In this document: piece after piece, positions 1 to 12,649 of the stretch | Position numbering within the stretch: position 1 is the first letter of the stretch | Layout of the letters: each line of letters starts with the position of its first letter | Assembly: GCA_963969395.1 (NCBI GenBank) | Contig: OZ017802.1 | Location: forward strand, 3,040,501 to 3,104,500 | Length of the DNA: 64,000 nt | Origin: Pseudoscleropodium purum | Taxonomy: Eukaryota; Streptophyta; Bryopsida; Hypnales; Brachytheciaceae | Reading direction: 5' to 3' | Made by a program: the position numbers and the translations under genes | The notes under the pieces: generated by a model | Database searches by the model: none | What the model was told of the DNA's origin: nothing | What the model saw: the letters and a program-made list of their open reading frames with translations, nothing else

Positions 1-1448
1 CACCATCTTTAGTATACATCTCCAAAATCAATTTTGCACCTATGTGGAAGAAACGATTTTAGAATCAAAATTTGTTCCTTCATAACCTTTGCATACTATA
101 TTCAAAGATTATGTTCTTTGGTGCATTGGATCCTCTTTTCACTTGCCAACAAGAAAATATGAAAATTTAATCAATTTAACAGTAGAAACTAGGCACATGA
201 GCAAAAAGTGGTGGTTTTGGGGGTTAACAACCTTCACTTATATTGAAGTCATTCATTTTGGACATAATCTCCATACCATTGTTGCTAAAAAAGTGAGAGT
301 TTGACCGGCTTGTAAAGCTTGCCATTGAGGTTTTTTCTGTGTGTCTACAGTATTCTCTAAAAACATAATTCTGTTGAATTCATGACATCCAGTTGCTATC
401 ATTCTTGGTACTGTACATGCTTTTAAAATTAAAAAAATTAAAAAGAAAGAAAGAAAAAGTTCTTATCCTCGCTATCTAGGAGTTGGGCTTTCCTCATTGA
501 CAAATAAAAGGAGATTGGTACATTAGTAAGGTGGCACTTGGCTTGCCGAAAGCATCATGTTCTGCGTATCTTGCCGAGGAGCGAAAGTTTGTCACAAAAA
601 AGATTGACGCGTGAGCTGCTGGTGCATGTACAGAAGGTGTTTTTTTACAAATGCCTACTGGATATGATGCCCAATCATGTGCAAGCAAGAAAACGTGGGT
701 AAGAAGACCTCACTCACCACAAAAGGGTCTCTCTTTTTGGGTTTCCTCCCTTGCAACAAAAAAAAAAATAATAATAATCAAATGAAGAAAGATGATACTC
801 TCTCTATCCCAAAATGATCTTGAAGTTTCTCTTTGGACAAAAATGTCCTTGGAGCATAGCTAGAAAAAGAACATATTTCAACCCATTTTGACTTGTAAGT
901 AGAGCTCAATGCACTCCTATAGTCCACAAACTTTGAGTTTTATTATAGCCCTTTTCAAAGTGTGCATTTCAATATTGGAAAGCGAAATTTTTTGGGCATT
1001 TTCTAGGAGCACACGTGGGCACTTTATTGTTGAGTGTGAGGTCATTATTTTGTGAGCAAGCAATTGGTTAGTATAGGCCCCAAAACTTGTATGTGGACCT
1101 TCGTTTTCACCACCTCACAAAAAGGTCCAAAGCTTCATCTCCTTCAATTGGGCAACATTGAATGAAATGCAAAAAACAAGAACAAACAATGTTGCTTGAC
1201 CCCTTCAGTCATTTCATTTGTCTTTTGATTAATGATTGCATGGATGGAGGGAAGAACTATTGCTTGGAGTTGCTTTGCTAGACCTAGATAATAGTTGAAA
1301 GTTGAATCTAACCAATTCACAACATCACAATGTACAACTGGAAGATCATTTGGGGACAAAAAAAAGGGAAAACCAAAAGATCATTTTGGAATGGAGGGAA
1401 TACAGAGTCTAGTGACCAACTCTTATTACAAGGATAAAAAGTTATTTT
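1..1448. other. AT-rich intergenic DNA with a degenerate repeat
   Basis: No gene is recognisable. About 100-260 resembles, in reverse orientation, the interspersed 143-bp repeat that is tandem at 14566-14990: both share a stretch about a small conserved block reading as 'cacttgccaac' and a neighbouring 'tggtggtttt' tract. The rest is A/T-rich with short open frames that show no family signature. Two homopurine tracts lie near 430-460 and 760-780. Confidence 0.5.
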
Positions 1449-2318
1449 GTCCCCTAAAGGACCAAGTTGCAATTTTTGGCAACATAGAAAGGTGTGGACA
1501 AGGAATATCTTTCATGTGCATTAAATTTCAAGACCTTTGGAAATATGAATTAAGAGTTATGGCCTAATATAAAGTTTGTTTTTCAGCTTGAGCAATCTAG
1601 GTAGATCTAAGAAAATCATTTTTTTCTAAAAAAAAAATTTGAAATTGGTTTTCCAAGATTTTTATATACTTAAAAAGCTTTGAACTATTCCATTTTGATC
1701 AATGAGTGAAAAGTTATGAAGACTTTTTGTTTGCAAACAATTATAGATTTTCTACTCTAAAATAAACCCTGAAGTCCTTTATCTTACTCAATTTTTAATA
1801 TTTTGAGAAAAAAATAGAAGTCTTAGATGAAGATTGTTAATTTCAACATTAAAACCATTGGAATTGCCATTTTTCAATTCCATGAATAAATCATTAACAA
1901 TTTAGTATTTTGAATCATTCTCTACATCTTTCTATTTATTATTTTTTTCCTATATATTGTACAATTTCAAATGATCTAAAATTTTCGTACATGTAGTCAA
2001 CATGCCTTGAAGAATCAATGCAAAGTAGCACCACCATTTTGAATATTTTTTCATACAAATGTGACCTTGTGAAGTGCAACTGTTTGGGTTTTGATAGGGA
2101 CAAAAAAATGATTCTTGTCACTTCAAATGCTAATATCTTGCAATCTACATGATGGAATTTTCTAAAAAAAATTCTACATTTTTTAGACTATTGTACTACA
2201 AGATCCTATAATTAGATGTGTCTAAAAATGTTTTTCTTATCATTTTAAATTTGTACAAGAAATGATAGTTTTGGAGCATTTTTGGCAAAAACATAGTCAA
2301 GGAACTTTAGGAGTTATA
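1449..2318. mobile_element. Degenerate foldback element of the TTAA/CCCCTA family
   Basis: The left end reads CCCCTAAAGGACCAAG (about 1453) followed by a 'ttggcaac' block, matching the end of the intact element at 13851. A decayed inverted counterpart lies near 2295-2318. The interior at 1610-1740 matches, in reverse complement, 14180-14270, including the conserved block 'attccattttgat'. The TTAA flank is lost on the left. I infer an old member of the same non-autonomous family. The exact right boundary is uncertain. Confidence 0.5.
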
Positions 2319-2850
2319 TTTGGATCAAGATTAGATCATAATTGGAGTAGACAAGCATATAAAATCTATGTTAAAGTATACATAATGTGCAATTCTTACA
2401 TTTGATAGATCACCAATAGAATCAAGGGTTGTTTAGACTAAAGAAAGATTATTAAAGAATGGTCAACAGACAAGGTATCATGTAAGTCTTCAAGATGGAT
2501 CATATCTTAGTTTATACAACCCTTATTTCAACTAGTGCATAATTAACATGATTTAAGTTTAGTTCATGATTGACTTTATTGACACTTGTATCCCAATAGG
2601 ATCATTTTCTATCTTATATATTCCTCCATTCTTAAAAAACTATAACATTAGTGAACTCAAATAGCAATTTTTTATATTAATACTCTTCACAATAGATTTT
2701 TGTTAATGCTTTTAGATAAAATCTTTATGATTGCTCCATTTCACAAATTGTATGGTATACAACCTTACAAAAATGGTAGAAAATGACAAGTTAGATGCTT
2801 CAAAATTTTAATCCTACAATATAAGATTTAAAGTTTTTTCCATTGATTGT

Positions 2851-3192
2851 TTAAGAACTAATTATATATAAAATAGAAATGATTTGTATTCCATCAATAT
2901 GCTTGAGAGTTGTGTGCAACAAGTAACACCTTACTTCTATAATTTGTTTTAGATAAGGAGTATTGAAAAGGTTAGTATAATTATCTTCTCCAAAATTAAT
3001 AGCCCTACAAGGATGTTGCAAACAAATAAGCCTTTTATACAGAACAAAACCACAACTATTCATCTTTGAAATTTTGTGTGAAAAAGAAAGGTCTTTTACA
3101 ATATTTTGACCTTCAATAAATGCTCTAATTTGGATTTTTTTTTTAATTATTGATTCACACAATACCAAAAGGTTGATTTCAACAATGACCAA
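2851..3192 (-). pseudogene. Unrecognised protein fragment shared with 47098-47415
   Basis: The minus strand encodes a 113-residue open frame containing DLSF..KI.KMNSC..VL. The same pattern appears in a minus-strand frame at 47098-47415, and the DNA is also alignable, including the shared block 'caactattcat'. Two separated copies argue for a transposed or duplicated gene fragment rather than a functional gene. I do not recognise the family. An N-terminal fragment of a plant receptor or kinase gene is one possibility, but nothing in the sequence settles it. There is no identifiable promoter, and the flanks are AT-rich repeat DNA. Confidence 0.3.
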
Positions 3193-4033
3193 CTTGTCTT
3201 TTGGAGGTTAAACTTAGTCTTGAGAAGACTGTTGTGAAATACAATTTTGAATACTTTGAATAAGTCCTTGAGGGTTTCTACCTATGTATATACCGATGAA
3301 GATGGATAATATGAATTTCATGACATCTCATTTTTCAATACTTTTATTAGAGTAGTAAATGGTGTTCAAATAAACATCTATTTTGGATAGTGCTTGTGTA
3401 AAGTTTATTTTTAACCCCTAAGTATTCCAATGTTCACTTTTTGGACGACGAACAAATTGAAACTCAAATTTCATCCTTACTATTGCTTGGATGAAAGTCA
3501 TCCTAATTTGTAGAGATACTTTATGAAGTTATTGTCCTTTCTAATGGTTGGATTTGGTATTACTAGAGTACTTATTTTTCTAAAATTACAAATGTCAAGT
3601 GGTTGAACAAGCTAAAATTGCATTGACAATAGTTCAAAATTAGATTCGCAAAAATGAGGTCATAGATTTAAAGAACACAAAAATTTCAAAAAATCACCTT
3701 ATCAATAGAACTTTATTTCAAACCCATTCCAACAAATTTTATTCAAAAACTTGGATAATATTTTGCTTATAATCAAATTTAAAAATAATTTTGAAATTTC
3801 CCTTTCAAAATTTATAAAAAAAATATTGGTGATAACATTTGTGAATCTAACAATGTGGAGTGAAATCTACAACTTAAAATCAACAACTTTTATTTGTATA
3901 TCAATTCCAAAATATTCTTTCAAATAATATTTTATAATGATATTTTGAAATCATGAATTCAATAATAGACTCTAGATGTTTAGGAATTAATTTGCATTTC
4001 ATAGCTGGCTCTTCTAAGGAAGCATACCTATTG

Positions 4034-4412
4034 AGGTAGAACCACCCATTCCCAACCAGAGCCCCGTGCCCAATTTGTAGGGTGTAATTTTCAACCTAGG
4101 CTAGAAGAGATTTCCTATATACCAAAGCTTAAAATGTATTTTTTCTCTCCTTTTCAAGGATTGGACTAATAAGTTCAAGGTACATGTCCCAAAGTAGTGA
4201 ACAAGAAAGTAAAAAATATTGTAGAACCACCCATTGTTAACTACTTTAGAGATCCTACATATGTTCTGGAGCAACTTGAGGCAATGTAAATTTTCATGAC
4301 TTGATTAGTTCCAACTTTGAAAAGAATAAAAAAACTTATTCTAAGCTTTGGTTGGAAATTTGTTTTAGCCTTGGTTGGGAATGGGTTCCTGGTTGGAAAT
4401 GGGTGGTTCTAC
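4034..4412. repeat. Small inverted-repeat element (GAACCACCCATT family)
   Basis: About 25 bp at the left end, AGGTAGAACCACCCATT on, recur inverted at the right end as GGGTGGTTCTACTA with a few mismatches. A third partial copy of the terminal motif occurs at 4229-4252. A related partial copy lies at about 18730-18870, where the inner blocks 'ccaactttgaaaagaa' and 'ttgggcac' recur. Similar starts are seen at 24800. This is probably a MITE. The superfamily is unknown. Confidence 0.55.
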
Positions 4413-5389
4413 TATAATGAGTGGAAAATAAACTTTTGAATGATCATAATTGAAAGAGTCTAAACATTGGCTATGGGTTTGGAGCATTTTTGCCTCCCAA
4501 AATTTGCAATAAATTGATTTCAGCAATAAAATTACCACATTTTTTGCAATGTATCCCCATCATTTCTATCTTTATGCATAAAAAAATATTTGCTTTGCTT
4601 CACTTCACTTTGTACCAAGGTAGAAGTACCTATTTTGGATAACTTAAGCATTTCAAATTGGATGATGTAGGAAAGTCATGGGAAATTGAGTTCAATGTGT
4701 GCAAAAATGAGGTTGTGAAAGATTGCCAAAAAAAAAAAAAAAAAAAAAAAAATTCTTCCAAAAATGAACATTTCATTGAATATAAAAGTGGATTTTGTAC
4801 CTAGACCCATTCTAGTTTTATACTCGTCTGTTGTGGTTAGCTTTGACACTTCTCCTTAGGCCGAGAAAGATGAGTGGACAAGAAGATACAAACTGAAAAT
4901 CTTTTCCAATGACCATTGCATCCAATTGTCGTCCACAACAGGTTAGCCTACAAAGCAATTATAGGGGCCTGTCCAAAATAGATACCTCTACCTTACTTCA
5001 GATCATGTCCAGAATTGCTTAAATGGTCAACTATGGGAGGTTCAGCCTTATCGCCCCCTTTCCCAATTGTGAGGTTGCATTTTATAGCTAATAAGGTATG
5101 CACACCCATTATTGTTCCGCCTTTCCCAATGCGATTCCGATGAGGACGATCATCACCAAATGTACGCCAACATTCCAATGGCATTCCACAATCTGACTAA
5201 ATGCATTGGGCAGTAATATATGCTCTGTGCACATCTGACTGCACCTTAGCCTCCATCCGTCCATCTCGGAAGCCAACCATGGTCACACTTTGTCGGTGCA
5301 AAACTTAACCCAAGTTAAGTTATGCCGTCCGTTCATCTGTCCGTCCATCGTCGATTCAAAGCGGGGTCAACAAGCCACTGAATAGTTGA

Positions 5390-5720
5390 TAAGGTAGGGT
5401 GCTCTAAAAACAACCTCTAACACAAAGGTACATTTTGCTTTCTTCAATGTATACCAAAAGTGTACATTTGAAGAGGAGGTCGCTTTTAGTGACCACTGGT
5501 TTTTAACTTCAAAAATTTGTAACTAATTCCAAGAAGGTCCACAGAAGATGAAACAACTTGCAGTAGATGCCAATTTCATTTTTCTTCCTACAAAAATTTA
5601 TTGAAAATTGTTTCAAGGACTTTAGCTTCCTCCTAAAGTACAATCAACTCTAAAAAAGTTGCTTTAACAACACACTACTTCAATTAGCTCTCTAGATAGA
5701 GCTGACACTAGGTATAGGAA
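5390..5720 (+). repeat. Interspersed repeat A, copy 1
   Basis: This copy starts TA-AGGTAGGGTGCTCTAAAA. It then carries the family hallmarks in order: 'acaaaggtacattttgct', 'aggaggtcgcttttagtgacc', 'ttgtaactaattcc', 'gatgaaacaacttg', 'gatgccaatttc', 'atttattgaaaattg'. The same order is found at 12430-12640, 15905-16165, 16186-16505, 52141-52495 and 56015-56335. It has no coding capacity. Confidence 0.7.
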
Positions 5721-5774
5721 CACTTGACAAATGGACAACCCTTGAAACTATAAAAAAAAATCCAATCAATCATG

Positions 5775-5900
5775 GAAAAGATAATGTGTGATTGAACCTC
5801 CTTTTACTTGCCAATGAAAAAACATGAAAATTTGACGAGTTTAATAATAGTGACTAGGCATCATAGCAAAAAGTGTCAATTTTGGAGGAATAGGGACCTT
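5775..5900 (-). repeat. Interspersed repeat B, reverse copy
   Basis: Read on the minus strand this matches the 143-bp unit of 14566-14990: the conserved 'ggcaagtgaaa/aggaggtt' block appears here as 'aacctccttttacttgcc'. It lies inside the large foldback element and ends in 'gggacctta'. Confidence 0.5.
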
Positions 5901-6330
5901 AAGGTATGGTAACTACACTTAAAATCATACAAATAAGCTTTGTGGCATAACCAAATATGCTTTTAGAACATGAAGAGCAATTTTTGCGTAGTGCTAAAGG
6001 ACTGTGAATCAAATTGCAAGTGATCCTATAATTTTTTCAATGCATTGTGAATTTTTTCAACACATTGACGATAGGTAATTACTACCTCTTTTGAGCTCAT
6101 TGTCATTGTGACAAAACTGTCACAATGAGTTCAAATAAAATAAATATTAATCACCCCAACTTTTTTTTATTAATCCTTCCATTTTAGATTAATTTAATTT
6201 TTGTTTGAAAATCATCCCCATCCCTCCACTTTGTAATTTTTAGGTGGGGGTGGGGGTGGCATTTGATATAGGATAAATCCCATATCCGTATCTGTATCTT
6301 CATACAATAACCATATCTGTATATTTTAAC

Positions 6331-6350
6331 ATATATATATATATATATAT
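6331..6350. repeat. (AT)10 microsatellite
   Basis: An uninterrupted AT dinucleotide run lies inside AT-rich DNA. A second run of similar length lies at 18259-18278. Confidence 0.95.
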
Positions 6351-7804
6351 TCATATTGTATCCTATATTTGTATCTACACATGTATTTGTATCCAAATCA
6401 ATGGGATCCGGAGGGGGGAGGACTTTTTTTCAATTTTAAATCAACGGCTCTCATTTTTTCATCGCGGAGAGGGGGAAGGAAATGGAGGGAATGGAGGGTT
6501 CACCTCTTTTCAATTCATTGTCATTATAAATTAGTTACAAATTTTTAGAGATGCAATGTGCAAGGTGCTAAAAGTATCATGTAACTTAGAAGATGCCAAA
6601 ACAAATTTGATGCATTTGAAGAAATGATAGTAGAGAGAAGTTAAAACAACAAAAAGTGTATCCATTTGAAGAGTGTTTCATTTTAGATGTAGTTACATGA
6701 CCTTATATCATATGTGAATGGTGAGTGTGAAGTAGTAAGAGACTTTGATTGTAGTCTTGTAAAGATTTTTGGTCATGAAAATTGCGGTAAGAAAGTTGAT
6801 ACTTTCGGGCAATGTACGAAGTTAGAAATAATTGACTTTCACCTCCAAAAAATCTATTCTAGTAACTCTAATATTTTTTTGCATAAACTATAAAATTCAA
6901 ATGATTCTTAAAATTGACCTTTTTAATTGACCTTGTAGGATCCTTAATCATGAAAGCTCCTTGCAAGCAAAATGAACTATAAGAAATTTGGGCATTTGAA
7001 ATGAAGTATTAAATTTACTTTTGTTTCTAGCGTATTTTTTAAAGTAAGAAAACAAAGAAATTGTGGTACAAAGGAATCTCAATATATGACCATTCAATAG
7101 TTGAAAAAAAAGTTATATGTTCTTTGGGCTTAGAGACACAAATCAAGCAAGTATAGTGCATCATCATTTTACTTTGAAAATTAGCATACTTCTTTGTAAC
7201 AAGGTTTTTTATTCAAATATGAAGTCTCTAAGTATTCTTTGCAAATAAAATTTGAGTTATAGGACCCAAAAGTCCAACAAAGTCACACTATCTAAAGCCC
7301 AAACAATTTTGAAAAAAAACATTTTATCCAACTCTATACACCTTGTTTCCTTACATATATATTCCTCAAATCTCAAATTTATTATATGTGGCTCTTGTAC
7401 TAATCAAGAATAAGATCCTACAATTACAAAATCTAAAATATGAATAAAAAATGATTCATATTTTTTTTAGAAAGTACTGATTTTTGGTAGTTTTGTGAGT
7501 ATTTAACAATTTCTAGCCTATGGATCTTTAGGAATTAATAATGAGCCCAAAATGAGTATATGATACGTTAATCAATGCATTTGAATATGGGATTGGGAAA
7601 ATAATTTGAAAGGGAAAATTTAGTTGCACATTCTAGAGAGTAAAATTAGGGTTGAGGATAAAAATAAGGTTGTCCACAATATATTGTGAAGACAATGTTT
7701 TGTTGGGGATTCATTCTTCTATCACCAAAAGAATCATCAAACAATTTTTTTTCAATTACAAAAATGCATGTTGAAAGGAACTTATTGAACAAACTTCTAT
7801 ATAA

Positions 7805-8075
7805 CTGTTAGATGAGATTCAGCCCCTCGAAAGGGCTGTGAGTTCCCCTACCTGAAATTGTGTTCCTTGCTGCAGTGTACTATCTCGCAGCAGTTGCATG
7901 ATGTGGCACAGCGACTGCCATGTCACTTCTTTTTTTAAATTAATTTTTCTTCAACTTCTTTTTTCATTTTAAAATTTAATATAATTTTTTTCTTTTGACA
8001 ATGGCCATTCCTAGACCATTCGAAGAACAACACCGGGAATAGGCCTAGACGGCCCTCCCGACCCCTTAAAAAACA
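7805..8075. other. GC-richer patch inside the 6.7-kb element
   Basis: This stretch (for example 'cagcccctcgaaagggctg', a short perfect stem at about 7823-7841, and 'aacaccgggaataggcc') differs in composition from its AT-rich surroundings. It may be a separate nested insertion. No ends or coding sequence could be identified. Confidence 0.25.
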
Positions 8076-10093
8076 TCTAATGATAGAATTGATGAATTTT
8101 ATAAATCCTATTTATTGTAATTGCAAGTCTATTAGAAAATCATCTCTTTTAAATTTCATCTTCAAATTCTTTAGGATGAGTGCTTAGTTGTACTCTCAAA
8201 CCTAATAATAAGAATTTTGAGGTATTCTTGAAAATCAAAGTTCTTTATTAAATTAATTTTAAAAAATAAAATAAAATTTGAATTTAACATATTCATTTCC
8301 ACTATAAATTTCAACTATTCTTTATCATTACTACCAAACTTATGCTTGGAAACTTCTTCCAAATACTAATATAATACAAAGAACTATGTATCAAGTAGTA
8401 TGTGTTTTTGGGTAGTCACCCCTCTATCAAGTCCTTTGAAATTTTTTCTCTTCTTCAATGTGAAAACACCCATTTGTAAACTACTAAGCATATTACCATC
8501 TTCAAGATTTTCCACAAGTGCAAGAAAGTTTTCTAATTTCTTACAATAGGAGAATCATCTTCTACTTGAAATTGTAACTCAACTTTTTGTTGTAGCAAAG
8601 ACCATGATAACAACTGAAACAAATCATTTTTTAAACTTTGTTTCTTCTCTTTAGAAGGACCTTGATTTCTATTTATTTGTTTATTTGTATAAACCAACCT
8701 TTTAAGAAACAAATGTTCAAATTTTGAACAATGAATGAATGCAAACAAGAACACATTTTTTTCATCCATCATTTTTTGAAGAGTCTTGTACTAGTTCTTT
8801 ATATGGTATAGATTCTAAAGACATTGCTATGCAAATTTTCTATGATTCTAAGAATACTAATAGGTTTAGCCTCAAAAGTAACTTTTTGAGTTTAAAAAAT
8901 GACCCTTTCAAATAACTAAAATAGTAAAATAGAAATCTTCAAAGATCACTATGATTCAAATTTAACATTTTGACCTTGTAGGAAAAAAATCTTGAGAAAA
9001 TAAAAAATGTTCAATTTACAATTGGTTTGAGAAGGAATTTTCAATTTAAGGCTTCAAATTTTATTGAAAAATATTGATTTATGATATGTTGACTTTTAAA
9101 CAAATTGATATTATAAATTTTTCATTAAATTATTATTCTAAATTACATTTTATAATACATCTTTGCAATTTTGGAAATTGTGACTCTCCCTAGTCCAAAA
9201 AGAGTTAACAGAAATAAAAGATAACTTTTTGATAAGGCAAGAAAATGAAAAAAAAAATGGGACACTGTGACATTTTTATTTATTTTTTCTTTGAAGCAAC
9301 TAAGAGGATTAAGAATTCTTGGTTGCTTGTTTTTTAACTCCTATAACTCCATCACCTCAAAAGGCCAAGACTCTTCTAGAAATCTTTTCCCAAAATTGAA
9401 CTTTGGATTCCCTACGAAGGCCTAAGATGTTTTTTAAGAGCATACACTAATGCTTTGTGGCTCCAATAATTTTTTGTGAAGGTTTACATTGTGAACATCA
9501 TAGGAAGCTTTGAAGGTTAACCTCTACATGTCAAGATCCTTTTCCAAAATTGAAGATTTGGAAAAAACTATTATAAAAAGCTATTTGGAAGAATATTTTG
9601 GAATTGATATACAATTAAAAGTTTTAGATTTTGAGTTTTAGATTCCATCCATATGGTTAGATTCATTAGCACTATAACCAATATTTTTCAATAAATTTTG
9701 AAAAGGAAATTTCTTCAAAATTCCTTCAAAATTCAATTACAAGAAAAATATTATCATTTTTTGAGTAAAATTTATTAGAATGGATTTGAAATGAGGTTCT
9801 CTTGATTTGGTGATTTTTTGAAATTTTTATATTCTTTAAATCTATGACCACCTTTTTGCAAATTCAGTTTTAAACTAAATCAATGCAATTTTTGGCTTGA
9901 CACACTTCCATATTTGTAATTTTAGAAAAACATGAACTCTAGTAACACCAAATCCAAACATTGGATAGGACAACAACTTGATAAAGTATCTATGCAAATT
10001 AGATGACTTTCATCCAAGCAACAATAAAAAAGAAAATTGAATTTCAATTTGTTCGTCGTCCAAAAATTGGATGTTGGAGCACTCTAGGGTTAA

Positions 10094-12430
10094 ATAAGGT
10101 AGGGACATCTGATTTCATCTCTTTTTGTTTTTCATTACCTAATAAGTCTTCTAAAAGGAGAAAAGAAGGGTGGAAAAAGAGTTATTATGTCTCCTGGAAC
10201 CATGTCAAGTTCTTTAGAACAACCAATGGCAATTGAAGTGCATCTTGCAGAAGGGGGGGTGTTTAACCATTAAACAACATTCTCTTATCTATTGGACAAT
10301 CCAAATGAGAATTAAATACCTCTTTGATGCAAGGTATGGGTCTTATTGCTTATTCAAAGTTCATTTACTAAAGACATGCAAAAATAAACATTGAACAATG
10401 CTTAAACTTTGTAGTCTAAATACGGTGCTTAGCAAGTTGTATTCATTGTAGAATTGGATTTGGTAGGTTAAAGCTTTCTCCTTTAGAATAAAAAAAACAC
10501 TTTTTGTCAATAATTATTACAAGACCAAATACAAGGGGTTCAATATGTCATTTAAAAGTTAAAAGGAGTTTAGTAGTCAATACCCTATGCTTTCATCTTT
10601 GAAAATTCATAGAATATCAAGTGAGTGTTACAACTCACATGAATTTTTTCTTAAGGAGGCTATCATTCTTACATGAAAAAATCATCATTTAGACTATCTT
10701 TCTAGTAATAAAAGAAAAACAACAACAATTGTGGGTGCTTTGCCTCTTGGGTTGAGTATGTTTTTTGAATGTTACCAACTATTTTTTTCTAATTCCTATA
10801 TTGAACTGGTTTTTTCAAATACTGAGTCTATTTTCTTCTCAAATTTTTTACTCTAATTAAAAAAATTTCAATAGATTCTTCCATGTTGGAATTCTTTGCG
10901 ATGTTTCAAATTGCAACCCTTTTTTTTTTCCAAATTCCACTAGCTAATAATGAACTAACTTGCATTTTCCTAAAAAAACATTGTTCTCCTCTTTTAGCAT
11001 CAGAACTTGAGAAACTTCTCGAATAAGATTTACTTTTTCAATAACCAATAGAAAAATCTACAAACAAAATCATGCTTAAATGCTTAATTGCCATGCTCCA
11101 TTGATGGGCAGAAAATGCACTAGAAGACAAGAAGAGTTCCATGAATTTTCTTGTTGGAGTAGGTGCTTAGAAAAGCAAGATTTTCATGTTTCATCAAAAT
11201 CCGTAAACATATCTGTTGAAGTGGAGATTGTTCAATCTTCAAAGGAAATTAATATGCATCAAATTCTTACTTGATCCCTCCTCCACCTAGTACCTAGTTC
11301 GTATGACAATTGCAATTGCTCATTTCGACCTTCTTAATGTAAATTTAGTTTGCTCCAACAACAAACGTGCTCTAAAAGTGACCATGACACAAAGGTTTAT
11401 TTTGCTTTCTTCAATGTACTGTAGTACCTCTTCAATTTTTGCACCCTTTGCCATCTTTGATATTGAATTAGTAAATTATTCAACATATAGCTCCGAAAAG
11501 CAACTTCTTAACATGTGAGAAGTTGAGGAAGACAAGCTTTTCATACAAATTTTATGATAAGAGGTAAAACAATCCATGTGAGATTTGTAAATAGTTAAAA
11601 TTAGTAGGAGCTCAACCGCTCATAGTGAAGTCAAAAATAGGAAATGTTTTCTAAGTAGAATTTCAAATCTCATTTAGGTATAGTAAAATAATTTTTGTCA
11701 AAAAATTTAAACTAAATTAATGTGAAAAATGAAGCTAGTTTTCATCTCCAAAAATCCATTTTAAATTTTGATCCTCCAATCAAAAGTTATAGACAAATTT
11801 TAGGGAGGAGTTAGAAAAAACATTTTCTATAACATTTTCAAACATCTCCTTTGAATTTTGTCTATAACTTTTGTTTGAAGGCTCACAATCACAAATAGAT
11901 TTTTGAAGATGAAAGTTAGATTTATTTCTCAAATTTTTTTCATTCAAAGTATTTTTGAAAAATGTTATTTTAATATACAAATATGAGGTTTAAAATTCTA
12001 TATTGAACACAATTACTACTTTTTGACAATGAGAGGTTAAGCTCACATCTTCAAATTATCCCATATTCTTTAAGAGCTCATGGAAGAAAATGAATTCATT
12101 ATAAAAACAACCACTCCATCTTTAATTCCTACTTTGTTTCAAACAAGAGTATCCTTAAAGTTTCCACTAAAAAGATTCTTGATGGTAGAGATGATCTTTG
12201 GACTTTACATTAATCCTTCTTACTAACATTGGGTATTTTCTTGTTTTAAAACAACTTAGTCATTTAATTCTTGAGGATTTTGACGGGATTCCTAAATCTT
12301 AGAAACTTACATATTTCCATTGAATTTGGCAAACAACGTTGCCAAAATTCAAGATTTTCAGCAATTATCATTATAATTTCCTGAAATTACAATATCTTTA
12401 TAAAAAAAACAATTAATTTTTGCTGAAATT
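10094..12430. other. Non-coding AT-rich DNA with a partial repeat A
   Basis: Immediately right of the large element is 'aaTAAGGTAGGGAC', the same start motif as several small elements in the window. A fragment of repeat A is visible at about 11355-11470 ('gctctaaaagtgacc', 'acaaaggttt', 'ttgctttcttcaatgta'). The short open frames at 10003-10236, 11080-11274 and 11303-11518 have no recognisable family signature and are probably chance. Confidence 0.5.
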
Positions 12431-12640
12431 GAAAAGGTACTACGATACCAACAATGTACATTTCAGGAGGTGGTCACCTTTAGTGACCACTCCATTTCAA
12501 GTTCAAAAACTTGTAACTAATTCCACAAAGGTCAAAAAAAAAATATGAAACGACTTGTGTTTAATGCCAATTCCATTATTTTCTTCCTACTAAAATTTAT
12601 TGAAAATTGTTTCCAACGAGTTTCGCTTCTCCAAAAAGAC
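12430..12640 (+). repeat. Interspersed repeat A, copy 2 (partial)
   Basis: 'caatgtacatttcaggaggtgg', then 'tttagtgaccact', 'cttgtaactaattccacaaag', 'tatgaaacgacttg' and 'atgccaattcc' give the family order seen at 5390 and 52141. The 5' third is missing or diverged. It abuts the GC-richer island that starts near 12650, so its insertion may have truncated that locus. Confidence 0.65.
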
Positions 12641-12649
12641 AAACACCTC

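Larger units (their letters stand above)
3411..10093. mobile_element. 6.7-kb foldback element with TTAA flanks and ~550-bp inverted arms
   Basis: The left end is TTAA-CCCCTAAGTATTCCAATG (3411 on). The right end, read on the other strand from 10093, is TTAA-CCCTAGAGTGCTCCAA. Inside these, both arms share 'TTTTTGGACGACGAAC' and then stay alignable as inverted repeats from about 3415-3960 and 9545-10089, through blocks such as 'gatgaaagtcatc', 'aatgcaatttt' and 'aaaaatcacc'. TTAA on both sides plus CCC-type ends fits piggyBac-type target choice (established for that superfamily). No transposase is visible inside, so this would be non-autonomous. Younger-looking repeats (4034-4412, 5390-5720, 5775-5900) are nested within it. 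Confidence 0.75.
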
